From positions 26,563,883 through 26,627,882 of the forward strand of contig CM055874.1 of the NCBI GenBank assembly GCA_029582165.1: 64,000 nucleotides of DNA, given 5' to 3'. Each line of letters starts with the position of its first letter. Within the stretch, counting starts at the first letter, position 1. This DNA is from Portulaca oleracea. Its lineage: Eukaryota; Streptophyta; Magnoliopsida; Caryophyllales; Portulacaceae. The translations under genes were made by a program, and so were the position numbers. Positions 10,263 through 23,498 of this stretch are shown here, piece after piece. The notes under the pieces were generated by a model. It was not told where the DNA came from and did not search any database. It saw only the letters and a list, made by a program, of their open reading frames with translations.

Positions 10263-11738
10263 CAAGAATGGACTCATGCTTTCACGCACCAAGCCTTTGG
10301 ATAGGAGCTCATCTACTTTCCTTTGTACTTCTTGAGCCTCCTTGGATTCATTCGATAGGCCGGTATGTTGGGGAGCATAGATGATAGAACCTGGAACTAG
10401 ATCAATTTTTTGCTCAATTTCCCTTCTTGGAGGTAATCCCTTGGACATCTCTTTTGGGAACAAGTGTTCGAATCGTTCCAAAAGAGGGTGAAGACGTGCA
10501 TGCACAATAGTTGGGGTCGCTTCTTCCTCCTCCAAGTTTGCTAGAATAAGATCTTTATGCTCTTGGAATTCATGATATTCGGCCTTCATGAATGTCACAA
10601 TGTTAGTCTCCTCCTTTTGTTGTTGTTGTTGTTGGGGACGTATGATCGATGATGGTGAGAGAGGAGCCAAAGTGATCTTCTTTTTGTTGAGAATAAACGT
10701 GTATGTGTTCATTCTCCCATCATGCGTGACATGCCTATCAAAAAGCCAAGGTCTCCCAAGCAAAATATGACAAGCATCCATTGGAATTACATCACACCAA
10801 ATAGAATCTTTATAGTTTCTACCAATGGAAAGACTTACAAGTACACGATGAACCACTCGAATTCCCTTCCCATGACTTAGCCATTGAATGGTGTAAGGGG
10901 ATGGGTGTGGACTAACCTCCAATTATAGTTTGTTCACCATGGTTGTAGAAGCGGCATTAGTGCAATTTCCTCCATCAATGATTAGAGAACACACCTTGCC
11001 TTGAATAGTACACCTTGTGTGAAAGATGTTCTCCCTTTGTTCTAGCTCGTTTGGAACACTAGCAACACTTAAGGCCCTTCTTACTACTAGCATTTCTCCT
11101 TCATAGGCCTCCTCTACTTCCTCTTCCGCATTCACGTCATCTTCTTCTTCTTTCTCCTGTTCATTTTCATGATACTCCGGTTCTACATACAAAGCACTTT
11201 GATATTCCACCAAAGATACTACCCTTTTGTTAGGACACTCCGAAGCATAATGTCCTAAGCCTTTACAACGAAAACACCTTCTTGGGGCTAGGGGTTTTGG
11301 TTCTTGGACGTGGGGTTTGGGGATGGATGGGGGTTGATTTTGTGGTGCTCTTGTGTTTGGTTGTTTTGTGGGGAATGTGGATTTTTGTGGTGGAATGTAA
11401 GAACGTGTGTTTTGTGGGGGTTTGTATGTGGTTTGATACTTGGTCACGTTTTCTTTCCCTCTTTCCTTTCTTTGCCTTTCTACTTTTAAGGGCAAAGAAC
11501 TCAATTCGTCAAAAGATTGGTAAGGATGCAATTCAACAATGTTATGAATCCATTCATTTAGACCATATAGAAAACGTACCAAAGTTTGAGGTTCATCCTC
11601 TTGGAGATCACAACGCCAAAGGATATGCTCGAATTCCTTTGTGTACTCCTCAACACTTTTGCTCCCTTGGACCAAACGTTGCAATTTGTAATAGTTATCT
11701 TGGAGATAAATTGGTGGTAGGAACTTTTCTTGCAACTT
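10197..11738 (-). pseudogene. A2 Gag C-terminal part, zinc knuckle, protease and spacer
   Basis: From the LTR insertion at 11738 leftward: EKFLPPIYLQDNYYKLQRLVQGSKSVEEYTKEFEHILWRCD, a Pro/Gln-rich linker, the CCHC knuckle RCFRCKGLGHYASEC, an acidic stretch, the protease motif IIDGG(N)CTNAAS, then the LLGRPWLFDR block and the spacer leading to RT. CAA to TAA at about 10923 splits it after TTMVNKL. The Asn in IIDGGN is Ser in the other copies. Confidence 0.88.
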
Positions 11739-12728
11739 TGATGTATAATGGGATCACAAGATCTCATTACACAAAAGGGTATAGGATCTTTAAGAGCGAA
11801 GATAAAAATCTCCTTTCTCAAAACTCTTAAGAATCGAAAATGGGATGGAAAACGAATGGAAAGATAGAAAGAACTATGAAAGATGATTACCAAATGGGTG
11901 ATTGATGAAGGACGAATGGTAATGAACGATTGGATGAATGATACGAATGTGTAAATGAATGGAATGAATGTAGGAATGAATGGAATGTAAGTTTCTTGAA
12001 TGATATTCAAATGAATCTTGAATTTGAAACAATGTAGAAACAAAAACAAGATCAAAAGAACTAGAAATGAAACTCACGATTGATAAGAATGATAATGGCT
12101 TTGAAGACTCCAATGAGGATATAGGCACACCACCTCAAAGAACTCTCCAATTCTACCTTTCACCACCAAGGGATGCCAACCCAAGGCTAGAAGTAGGGAT
12201 ATTCGAAACTCCCTCAAGAGATTAAAAAACTAGCACAAAAGCTAGAGAGAAAACAACACCATGTGTTTACTTTGTTTTTGATATATGAATGAATGACTTT
12301 ACAAGAGGCCTAAGGGGGTATTTATAGTAATCCCAAGCCCCCTTGGACGTGTACAAATCAAGAATCTAGGCCCCTTGAGGCCTACATCATCCTACACAAG
12401 TATGACATCATAAAGAATCAAAATGAACTAAGCTAGATTAAAACATTGATAACTTGCTCGTTTCAAATCCAAATTCCAAGATTCAAAAACCATTGGAAAG
12501 CTCTTTGAATAGTCTATCTTTGATTCTAGGATGACTTTCTCAAAAGCTTTATGGTTCTTGAGATATAGAGCAAATTACCGAGCTGCCCTTTGTTGAAGCC
12601 GTTCGTTTGTGTAAGAGACATGAGTGAAAGGTGCTCCTTTTCCATGTAATCAAGTATTTAGCTCCTTTGGTGTGTATTTGATGTCTCCCTTGATGACCTT
12701 GATGTATATGGCTATCAAATATACATCA
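11739..12728 (-). repeat. B LTR 1 (990 bp)
   Basis: TGATGTATAATGGGATCACAAG... to ...ATATACATCA, followed by the polypurine tract complement tactcccccgg (12729 on). The TATA complement lies near 12319-12326. The U3-end hairpin is at 12700-12728. Confidence 0.93.
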
Positions 12729-12785
12729 TACTCCCCCGGTTGAAAACGTTTGTCCTCAAACTTAGACAAAACTTCTTCTAAACCG

Positions 12786-15700
12786 TTACATAGAACTTCT
12801 TCTAAGCTCATCCTTCTTCATATAAGAGATCTTTCCAAAAGTATTGTTCACATCAACTTGCTTCTTCCTCTTGCATTCCTTGAAGAGATTACAAACTCTT
12901 TTTTTAAATGCTTTGAAATCATCATAGATCCCTTTGATGAACTTCCACTTTCTTCCATGTTTTCTCATGAATAATCCAATGATATCATGGTGCTTCAAAT
13001 CTCGTTTATTCATGGAGATTGTAGAAATCTCATATAACTTCTCAACTTCAAAGTATAGGTTCACAACCTTGTTACTCATGATGAAGATAATAGTATTATG
13101 GCGTTCCATCTTTGAAGGATGACCTTCAACGATCTTAATATCATCTTGACTTCCTTGAATCAAAGGCACTTCAACCATAAAATTCAAGTTTTCATCTCCA
13201 TATGGTATAGAAGGATTGCAAACGTCACAATATTGCAGCTTATACTCGATATCAACGATCATGCTAGGCCAGAAATAATACTCCTTCATCTTGAAATACG
13301 TATTTAGAAGACCCAAATTATCAAAAGAACTTCCATGTACTTCCATGATCAAGATTTCATGAATTCCACTCCTTGGAATACACACTTGATTCCCTTTGAA
13401 AAGAAATCCATGATCAATATTAAAGGATTGTTGACGATGCTTCTCACATACCTTGTATACTTCTTTAAAATCATCATCATCTTCATACAACTCCTTGGTA
13501 TATTCAAGCCTAAGTACTCTTGAATCAAATATGTATCTTCTTGTTAGAAAACTTCCTTTAGTCAAAGAAATTGCTTCCTCCAAGTGACTTGATTTTGATG
13601 AATGAATCAAGTGCTTCATCTCAAAACATGATGATGGCGTGATCTCCTCTTCATATAAAACATACTCCAATACTTTGTAAGATTCACGAAGCTTAAGCAT
13701 GATTCCTCCAAGATAATAATCTTTTTGCTCAAATACCCTCATGATAGCAACAAGTATGAATGCTAAGCCATAAGCATATAGCTTCTTCTTTTCTCCACTT
13801 AGTATGTCACCAAAATAATCCATGGGACAACTTCCTTGAGATAGGACTTCACCTTTCTCAACTTCATTTATAATGAACAAATATGATGAAAGAATAGGTA
13901 ATAAAAGAATATGATGATCTTTAGCATTCTTTAAGAGACATAGTACCTCAAGTATGGATGTAAGTATGGACCCTTCTTGAATAATTCCTTCTTTCCTTTT
14001 GTCCACTTGAATTACTCCATTTGATGAGGTATGTTGAGATAGCTCATTCTTGGACAAGAGGTAAGGATAATTCTCCAAGTACTTCTCCAATTCTCCATGT
14101 GGCTCCTCATGCTTCGTCAAGACTAACTCCAAAGGATTTACATACTCCATTCTACTTCTACTACATACAAAAATGTTATCAAAGTATACACATACATTCT
14201 CTTTACATTGCAATGGTACATACTCTTTCGAAATATGTTGTATACTATGAGAATCAAAGCCGTTGATGTAGTTATCCAAGAATTGCGCTTGATCCTTTGC
14301 ATAGACCATTCGGTGATGAATCATAGGATTTGGTGGCAGCCTTTGATGCATGATAATACTCATGGAAGGAAAACGTACCCAAAGAGATAAGTGAGAGAGG
14401 TCACTTGTTGATGGTGCTTGTCTTTCATGCAAATATTCACCAATGAGAACAAGTGGTGGCATAGGATCTTGATCCTTTATAGGCTCATGGTTTCCAACCT
14501 CCATTGGTGTAAGAATGAGACTCCTTGGTTCTTCAAATTCATGATACTTATGCTCCATTAGTGTCATAAAAGTACTTTGATCCTCCTTGAGCCGTGAGAC
14601 ACAAGGTGGTAATAAGGACGCCTCTTAAAGCATCATACTTCTATCATACAATTTTGATTCTTCCAACAAAGTATAACTAGAATCCATATAAGTAATATTA
14701 CAATATAATGAACTTTTGCAAATCTTGAAAAAACCAAGACTTACTAAACTTCTTGGATCCATATGGAGACAATTGCCATGGTGTGAATAGTTCTTCATTT
14801 GTAAATCTTCGACATTTGTTGTAGCGAGGCTAATATCTTGGACAAGATCAATGTCAATGTCAATGATGGCACAACTTTTTCCTTCTTGGATTAATGAACA
14901 CATTTCATCACGTAGCTCTTCTCCATTCAATTTTTCTACTTCCTCTACTTCAAGATCCTCCTCTATGTGTACCTCATTTACTTCTTTAGCCATGCTACTA
15001 CATACTTCTTGAACTTGCTCATTTTCAACAAAAACATCACATTCGGCAAATTCAACTTCTTCATTCACGCCTTCCTCCTCATACAATGGGTTGTCATATA
15101 CTTGAAACTCATCATTATTCTCCTCATACAATGGATTGTCATACACTTTAAACTCATCTTTAGGCACGCTACATACTACATTAACTTCCACATTCGTGCC
15201 AAGGTTATCACATACTTCATGAACATCCTCATACACGTCAAATACATCAAATGATTCACTTTCAAATTCTGGTTGCTCATAGGATGACGTTTGACATACA
15301 CTTTCAACATGATCAAAACTTTGGCAAGACAGACTTGTACTTTGGTCAATGATTTCCTCGTCTTGGATAATAGGAATGGGGAGGTTAGGGGCTGTTTTGT
15401 GGAGCTTTGGATAGTAGGTGTGGGGAGGTTTAGGGGTTGTTTTGTGGAGTGATGGGCAATAGGTTGTTGGGGTTGTTTTATAGGCGTTTGGACGAGAGGT
15501 TTGGGACGAGTTTGTGGCTTAGTTTCAAGGTCCTTGGCGTGGAATCGTTGGGATGGTTTGTGAGGTCTTTGTTGTATATGGGTTCTATCCCAAAGTTCTT
15601 TACTCTTTACTTGTATTTCAACATCAAGGGCTAAAGAACTTAACTCCTCCAAGTTTGTGTAAGATTGATATACAACAACACGCCGAATGTAATCATTAAG

Positions 15701-16084
15701 ACCAAGATAGTAACATACAAAAACTCGTTAATCATTCTCCTTAAGAGCATATTTCCATAGTTGCCGCCTGAATTCTGTTGTATATTCAACCACGTCCTTG
15801 CTCCCTTGCTCCATTCTTTCAAGTTTGTTGATGTAGTCTCCGTTGTAATTGAATGGCAAGAACTCTTCTTGAACTTTATTTCCATTCTTCTTGCTGGAAC
15901 GTTTACTCCATTCATAAGGTGCTTCATATTCAACCTCATAAGGGTATATCTCACGTGGATTTGCTCTTCTTGATCCCTTTTGAAGGATCCCAAGTTCTTC
16001 CATTTGTTTGGTGAGATCATCAAGTTGTCGTTTCATTTGTTGCATATCACCTAGTTAATCCAATAGAGAACTCACACACGCCAT
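12786..16084 (-). pseudogene. B1 degenerate Gag-Pro-RT-RNase H-IN polyprotein
   Basis: ATG 16084-16082 (MACVSSLL); the frame runs leftward to 12786, about 1100 codons, shorter than family A. It is colinear with A. Gag: KRQLDDL, LERMEQGSKDVVEYTTEFRRQLWKYA. Knuckle: reduced to SCQSFDHVESVC. Protease: IIDGG became IQEG. RT: YFDD became YFDN (14175-14186). RNase H: only GEKKKLYAYGLAF-like similarity. IN: LDF became LNF and VSDRD became MNKRD. A 593-codon stretch (14567-12786) is still open. Breaks: TAA at codon 10, a one-base deletion near 15378, and a TTTAA change at about 14625. The long open frames suggest it was translated until recently; its role is unknown. Confidence 0.8.
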
Positions 16085-16379
16085 GTAATATCAATCTTTG
16101 ATGAAGAAAGATTTGCAAGACTCTCGGTTTTGGGGTTTGGGGGGGTGAAGGACGAGAGGGTTTGTGTTTATGTGGTTTTTGTGTTTGATTTCGGGTTCTT
16201 TGTGGAGTTTATGGTTCTTTATGAGTTCTTGATGAGTTCTTGTTGAGTTCTTGATGAGTTCTTGGAAGAACTTATGGGTGGCGTGAGAATGGGGGGAAGG
16301 TGGGGGATGAATTTGTGATGGAAAGATGGTGAAAAGATTGTAAAAAGATGGATCAAGAACTAACAGAATCAACTCCTAA

Positions 16380-16391
16380 GCTCTGATACCA
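16380..16391 (-). other. Primer binding site of B1
   Basis: Complement of TGGTATCAGAGC, 4 bases inside LTR 2. Equivalent sites lie at 21043-21054 (B2) and 23483-23494 (B3). The leader 16085-16379 has GAGTTCTTGATG-type repeats and no gene. Confidence 0.92.
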
Positions 16392-16395
16392 ATTT

Positions 16396-17393
16396 TGATG
16401 TATAATGGGATCACAAGATCTCATTACACAAAAGGGTTTAGGATCTTTAAGAGAGAAGATGAAAATCTCCTTTCTCAAAGTTCTTAAGAATCGAAAATGG
16501 GATGGAAAACGAATGGAAAGATAGAAAGAACTATGAAAGATGATTACCAAATGGGTGATTGATGATGGACGAATGGTAATGAACGATTGGATGAAAGAAA
16601 CGAATGTGTAAATGAATGGAATGAATGTAGGAATGAATGGAATGTAAGTTTCTTGAATGATAGAATGATATTCAAATGAATCTTGAATTTGAAACAATGT
16701 AGAAACAAAAACAAGATCAAAAGAACTAGAAATGAAACTCACGATTGATAAGAATGATAATGGCTTTGAAGACTCCAATTAGGATATATGCACACCACCT
16801 CAAAGAACTCTCCAATTCTACCTTTCACCACCAAGGGATGCCAACCCAAGGCTAGAAGTAGGGATATTCGAAACTCCCTCAAGAGATTCAAAAACTAGCA
16901 CAAAAGCTAGAGAGAAAACAACACCATGTGTTTACTTTGTTTTTGATATATGAATGAATGAATTTACAAGAGGCCTAAGGGGGTATTTATAGTAATCCCA
17001 AGCCCCCTTGGACGTGTACAAATCAAGAATCTAGGCCCCTTGAGGCTTACATCATCCTACACAAGTATGACATCATAAAGAATCAAAATGAACTAAGCTA
17101 GATTAAAACATTGATAACTTGCTCGTTTCAAATCCAAATGCCAAGATTCAAAAACCATTGGAAAGCTCTTTGAATAGTCTATCTTTGATTCTTGGATGAC
17201 TTTCTCAAAAGCTTTATGGTTCTTGAGATATAGAGCAAATTACCGAGCTGCCCTTTGTTGAAGCCGTTCGTTTGTGTAAGAGACATGAGTGAAAGGTGCT
17301 CCTTTTCCATGTAATCAAGTATTTAGCTCCTTTGGTGTGTATTTGATGTCTCCCTTGATGACCTTGATGTATATGGCTATCAAATATACATCA
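16396..17393 (-). repeat. B LTR 2 (998 bp), shared by B1 and B2
   Basis: Acts as the 5' LTR of B1 (PBS on its left) and as the 3' LTR of B2 (polypurine tract on its right at 17394). Nearly identical to LTR 1. Confidence 0.93.
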
Positions 17394-17450
17394 TACTCCC
17401 CCGGTTGAAAACGTTTGTCCTCAAACTTAGACAAAACTTCTTCTAAACCG

Positions 17451-20400
17451 TTACATAGCACTTCTTCTAAGCTCATCCTTCTTCTTATAAGAGATCTTTC
17501 CAAAAGTATTGTTCACATCAACTTGCTTCTTCCTCTTGCATTCCTTGAAGAGATTACAAACTCTTTTTTTAAATGCTTTGAAATTATCATAGATCCCTTT
17601 GATGAACTTGCACTTTCTTCCATGTTTTCTCATGAATAATCCAATGATATCATGGTGCTTCAAATCTCGTTTAATCATGGAGATTGTAGAAATCTCATAT
17701 AACTTCTCAACTTCAAAGTATAGATTCACAACCTTGTTACTCATGATGAAGATTATAGTATTATGGCGTTCCATCTTTAAAGGATGACCTTCAACGATCT
17801 TAATATCATCTTGACTTGAATCCATGGCACTTCAACCATAAAATTCAAGTTTTCATCTCTATATGGTATAGAAGGATTGCAAACGTCACAATATTGCAGC
17901 TTATACTCGATATCAACGATCATGCTAGGCCAGAAATAATACTCCTTCATCTTGAAATACGTATTGAGAAGACCCAAATTATCAAAAGAACTTCCATGTA
18001 CTTCCATGATCAAGATTTCATGAATTCCACTCCTTGGAATACACAATTGATTCCCTTTGAAAAGAAATCCATGATCAATATTAAAGGATTGTTGACGATG
18101 CTTCTCACATACCTTGTATACTTCTTTAAAATCATCATCATCTTCATACAACTCCTTGGTATATTCAAGCCTAAGTACTCTTGAATCAAATATGTATCTT
18201 CTTGTTAGAAAACTTCCTTTAGTCAAAGGACTTGCTTCCTCCAAGTGACTTGATTATGATGAATGAATCAAGTACTTCATCTCAAAACATGATGATGGCG
18301 TGATCTTCTCTTCATATAAAACATACTCCAATACTTTGTAAGATTCACGAAGCTTAAGCATGAATCCTCCAAGATAATATTCTTTTTGCTCAAATACCCT
18401 CATGATAGCAACAAGTATGAATGCTAAGCCATAAGCATGTAGCTTCTTCTTTTCTCCACTTAGTATGTCACCAAAATAATTTATGGGACAACTTCCTTGA
18501 GATAGGACTTCACCTTTCTCAACTCCGTTTGTAATGAACAAATATGATGAAAGAATAGGGAATAAAAGAATATGATGATCTTTAGCATTCTTTAAGAGAC
18601 ATAGTACCTCAAGTATGGATGTAAGTATGGACCCTTCTTGAGTAATTCCTTCTTTCCTTTTGTCCACTTGAATTATTCCATTTGATGAGGTATGTTGAGA
18701 TAGCTCATTCTTGGACGAGAGGTATGGACAATTCTCCAAGTACTTCTCCAATTCTCCATGTGGCTCCTCATGCTTCGTCAAGACTAACTCCAAAGGATTT
18801 ACATTCTCCTTTCTACTTCTACTACATACAAAAATGTTATCAAAGTATACACATACATTCTCTTTACATTGCAATGGTACATACTCTTTCGAAATATGTT
18901 GTATACTATGAGAATCAAAGCCGTTGATGTAGTTATCCATGAATTGCGCTTGATCCTTTGCATAGACCATTCGGTGATGAATCATAGGATTTGGTGGCAG
19001 CCTTTGATGCATGATAATACTCATGGAAGGGAAACGTACCCAAAGAGATAAGTGAGAGAGGTCACTTGTTGATGGTGCTTGTCTTTCATCAAAATATTCA
19101 CAAATGAGAACAAGTGGTGGCATAGGATCTTGATCCTTTATTGGCTCACGGTTTCCAACCTCCATTGGTGTAAGAATCAAACTCCTTGGTTCTTCAAATT
19201 CATGATACTTATGCTCCATTAGTGTCATAAAAGTACTTTGATCCTCCTTGAGCCGTGAGACACAAGGTGGTAATAAGGATGCCTCTTGGAGCATCATACT
19301 TCTATCGTACAATTTTGATTCTTCCAACAAAGTATAACTAGAATCCATAGAAGTAATATTACAATATAATGAACTTTTGCAAATCTTGTAAAAACCAAGA
19401 CTTACTAAACTTCTTGGATCCATATGGAGACAATTGCGATGGTGTGAATAGTTCTTCATTTGCAATTCTTCGATATTTGTTGTAGCGAGGCTAATATCTT
19501 GGACAAGATCAATGTCAATGTCAATGATGGCACAACTTTCTCCTTCTTGGATTAATGAACACATTTCATCACGTAGCTCTTCTCCATTCAATTTTTCTAC
19601 TTCCTCTACTTCAAGATCCTCCTCTATGTGTACCTCATTTACTTCTTTAGCCATGCTACTACATACTTCTTGAACTTGCTCATTTTCAACAAAAACATCA
19701 CATTCGGCAAATTCAACTTCTTCATTCACGCCTTCCTCCTCATACAATGGGTTGTCATTTACTTGAAAATCATCATTATTCTCCTCTTACAATGGATTGT
19801 CATACACTTTAAACTCATCTTTAGGCACGCTACATACTACATTAACTTCCACATTCGTGCCAAGGTTATCACATACTTCATGTACATCCTCATACACGTC
19901 AAATACATCAAATGATTCACTTTCAAATTCTGGTTGCTCATAGGATGACGTTTGACATACACTTTCAACATGATCAAAACTTTGGCAAGATAGACTTGTA
20001 CTTTGGTCAATGATTTCCTCGTCTTGTACAATAGGAATGGGGAGGTTTAGGGGTTGTTTTGTGGAGCTTTGGATAGTAGGTGTGGGGAGGTTTAGGGGCT
20101 GTTTTGTGGAGTGATGGGCAATAGGTTGTTGGGGTTGTTTTGTAGGCGTTTGGACGAGAGGTTTGGGACGAGTTTGTGGCTTAGTTTCAAGGTCCTTGGC
20201 GTGGGATTGTTGGGATGGTTTGTGAGGTTTTTGTTGTATATGGGTTCTATCCCAAAGTTCTTTACTCTTTACTTGTATTTCAACATCAAGGGCTAAAGAA
20301 CTTAACTCCTCAAAGTTTGTGTAAGATTGATATACAACAACACGCCGAATGTAATCATTAAGACCAAGAGAGTAACATACAAAAAATCGTTGATCATTCT

Positions 20401-20746
20401 CCTTAAGAGCATATTTCCTTAGTTGCTGTCTGAATTCTATTGTATATTAAACCACGTCCTTGCTCCCTTGCTCCATTCTTTCAAGTTTGTTGATGTAGTC
20501 TCCTTTGTAATTGAATGGCAAGAACTCTTCTTGAAATTTATTTCCATTCTTCTTGCTGGAACGTTTACTCCATTCATAAGGTGCTTTATATTCAACCTCA
20601 TAAGGATGTATCTCACGTGGATTTGCTCTTCTTGATCCCTTTTGAAGGATCCCAAGTTCTTCCATTTGTTTGGTGAGATCATCAAGTTGTCGTTTCATTT
20701 GTTGCGTATCACCTTGTGAATCCAATAGAGAACTCACACACGCCAT
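17451..20746 (-). pseudogene. B2 degenerate polyprotein
   Basis: ATG 20746-20744. The same order and the same lost catalytic residues as B1, including YFDN and LNF. One reading frame runs from 20746 to 17777 with only three stops (near 20447, 19790 and 18251), then a short substitution near 17816 shifts the last 125 codons. Its 497-codon stretch 19747-18254 is uninterrupted. An acidic 15-residue unit (core VYDNPLYEE) is present twice in tandem in this family. Comparing the stops with B1 and B3 shows they are private to each copy, so the common ancestor had a longer open frame. Confidence 0.8.
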
Positions 20747-21058
20747 GTAATATCAATCTTTGATGAAGAAAGATTTGCTAGACTCTCGATTTTGGGGTTT
20801 TGGGGGGGTGAAGGACGAGAGGGTTTATGTTTATGTGGTTTTTGTGTTTGATTTGGGGTTCTTTGTGGAGTTTATGGTTCTTTATGAGTTCTTGATAAGT
20901 TCTTGTTGAGTTCTTGATGAGTTCTTGGAAGAACTTATGGGTGGCGTGAGAATGGAGGGAAGGTGGGGGATAAATTTGTGATGGAAAGATTGTGAAAAGA
21001 TTGTAAAAAGATGGATCAAGAACTAAGAGAATCAACTCTTAAGCTCTGATACCAATTT

Positions 21059-21092
21059 TTATGTATAATGGGATCACAAGATCTCATTACAC
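21059..21092 (-). repeat. B LTR stub (34 bp) and deletion junction
   Basis: After the B2 PBS the LTR starts (TTATGTATAATGG..., first G mutated) and stops after 34 bp. It is joined to B3 internal sequence equivalent to about 18670 in B2. The rest of the LTR and about 1.3 kb of B3 are deleted. Confidence 0.85.
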
Positions 21093-23189
21093 TTGAATTA
21101 TTCCACTTAAATTATTCCATTTGATGAGGTATGTTGAGATCGCTCATTCTTGGATGAGAGGTGAGGACAATTCTCTAAGTACTTCTCGAATTCTCCATGT
21201 GGCTCCTCATGCTTCGTCAAGACTAACTCCAAAGCATTTACATACTCCTTTCTACTTCTACTAAATACAAAAATGTTATCAAAGTATACACATATATTCT
21301 CTTTACATTGCAATGGTATGTACATACTATTTCGAAATATGTTTTATACTATGAGAATCAAAATCGTTGATGTAGTTAACTATGAATTGCGCTTGATCCT
21401 TTGCATAGACCATTCGGTGATGAATCATAGGATTTGGTGGCAGCCTTTGATACATGATAATACTCATTGAAGAGAAACGTACCCAAAGAGATAAGTGAGA
21501 GAGGTCACTTGTTGATGGTGCTTGTCTTTCATCCAAATATTCACAAATGAGAACAAGTGATGGCATAGGATCTTGATCCTTTATAGGCTCACGGTTTCCA
21601 ACCTCCATTGGTGTAAGAATGAGACTCCTTGGTTCTTCAAATTCATGATACTTATGCTCCATTAGTGTCACGAAAGTACTTTGATCCTCCTTGTGCCGTG
21701 AGACACAAGGTGGTAATAAGGACGCCTCTTGGAGCATCATACTTCTATCATACAATTTTGATTCTTCCAACAAAGTATAACTAGAATCCATAGAAGTAAT
21801 ATTACAATATAATGAACTTTTGCAAATCTTGTAAAACCCAAGACTTACTAAACTTCTTGGATCCATATGGAGATCATTCCCATGGTGTGAATAGCTCTTC
21901 ATTTGCAATTCTTGAACATTTGTTGTAGCGAGGCTAATATCTTGGACAAGATCAATGTCAATGTCAATGATGGCACAACTTTCTCCTTCTTGGATTAATG
22001 AACACATTTCATCATGTAGCTCTTCTCCATTAAATTCTTCTACTTCCTCTACTTCAAGATCCTCCTCTATGTGTACCTCTTTTACTTCTTTAGCCATGCT
22101 ACTACATACTTCTTAAACTTGCTCATTTTCAACAAAAACATCACATTCGGCAAATTCAACTTCTTCAGTCACGCCTTCCTCCTCATACAATGGGTTGTCA
22201 TATACTTGAAACTCATCATTATTCTCCTCATACAATGGATTGTCATACACTTTAAACTCATCTTTAGGCACGCTACATACTACATTAACTTCCACATTCG
22301 TGCCAAGGTTATCACATACTTCATGAACATCCTCATACACGTCAAATACATCAAATGATTCACTTTCAAATTCTGGTTGCTCATAGGATGACGTTTGACA
22401 TACACTTTCAACATGATCAAAACTTTGGCAAGATAGACTTGTACTTTGGTCAATGATTTCCTCGTCTTGGACAATTGGAATGGGGAGGTTTAGGGGCTGT
22501 CTTGTGGAGCTTTGGATAGTAGGTGTGGGGAGGTTTAGGGGCTGTTTTGTGGAGTGATGGGCAATAGGTTGTTCGGGTTGTTTTGTAGGCGTTTGGACGA
22601 GAGGTTTGGGACGAGTTTGTGGCTTAGTTTCAAGGTCCTTGGCGTGGGATTGTTGGGATGGTTTGTGAGGTCTTTGTTGTATATGGGTTCTATCCCAAAG
22701 TTCTTTACTCTTTACTTGTATTTCAACATCAAGGGCTAAAGAACTTAACTCCTCCAAGTTTGTGTAAGATTGATATACAACAACACGCCGAATGTAATCA
22801 TTAAGACCAAGAGAGTAACATACAAAAAATCGTTGATCATTCTCCTTAAGAGCATATTTCTATAGTTGCCGCCTGAATTCTATTGTATATTCAACCACGT
22901 CCTTGCTCCCTTGCTCCATTCTTTCAAGTTTGTTGATGTAGTCTCCTTTGTAATTGAATGGCAAGAACTCTTCTTGAACTTTATTTCCATTCTTCTTGCT
23001 GGAACGTTTACTCCATTCATAAGGTGCTTCATATTCAATCTCATAAGGATGTATCTCACGTGGATTTGCTCTTCTTGATCCCTTTTGAAGGATCCCAAGT
23101 TCTTCCATTTGTTTGGTGAGATCATCAAGTTGTCATTTCATTTGTTGCATATCACCTTGTGAATCCAATAGAGAACTCACACACGCCAT
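21093..23189 (-). pseudogene. B3 degenerate polyprotein, 3' part deleted
   Basis: ATG 23189-23187; reads leftward through Gag, degenerate knuckle, degenerate protease and the first RT part, again with YFDN (about 21274-21285). RNase H and IN are deleted at the LTR stub. The stretch 22757-22113 is open; CGA to TGA early in Gag and a TAA near 22113 break it. Because B3 retains the frame that B1 lost at 15378, it supports the reconstruction of one long ancestral frame. Confidence 0.8.
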
Positions 23190-23498
23190 GTAATATCAAT
23201 CTTTGATGAAGAAAGATTTGCAAGACTCTCAGTTTTGGGGTTTGGGGGGGTGAAGGACGAGAGGGTTTGTGTTTATGTGGTTTTTGTGTTTGATTTGGGG
23301 TTCTTTGTGGAGTTTATGGTTCTTTATGAGTTCTTGATGAGTTCTTGTTGAGTCTTGATGAGTTCCTGGAAGAACTTATGGGTAGCGTGAGAATGGGGGG
23401 AAGGTAGGGATGAATTTGTGATGGAAAGATGGTGAAAAGATTGTAAAAAGATGGCTCAAGAACTAAGAGAATCAACTCCTAAGCTCTGATACCAATTT

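Larger units (their letters stand above)
6209..11738 (-). mobile_element. A2: family A element, truncated in gag by the B array
   Basis: Minus-strand element. Its 3' LTR (6209-7941) carries a D insertion, followed by pol (7794-10260) and gag-pro up to 11738, where a B LTR starts inside gag. The 5' part of gag, the PBS and the 5' LTR are not found to the right of the array. The LTR lacks its first six bases (TGATGT) and abuts the end of a B LTR directly. The coding region has at least five stops, two frameshifts or small deletions, and an integrase deletion. Confidence 0.9.
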
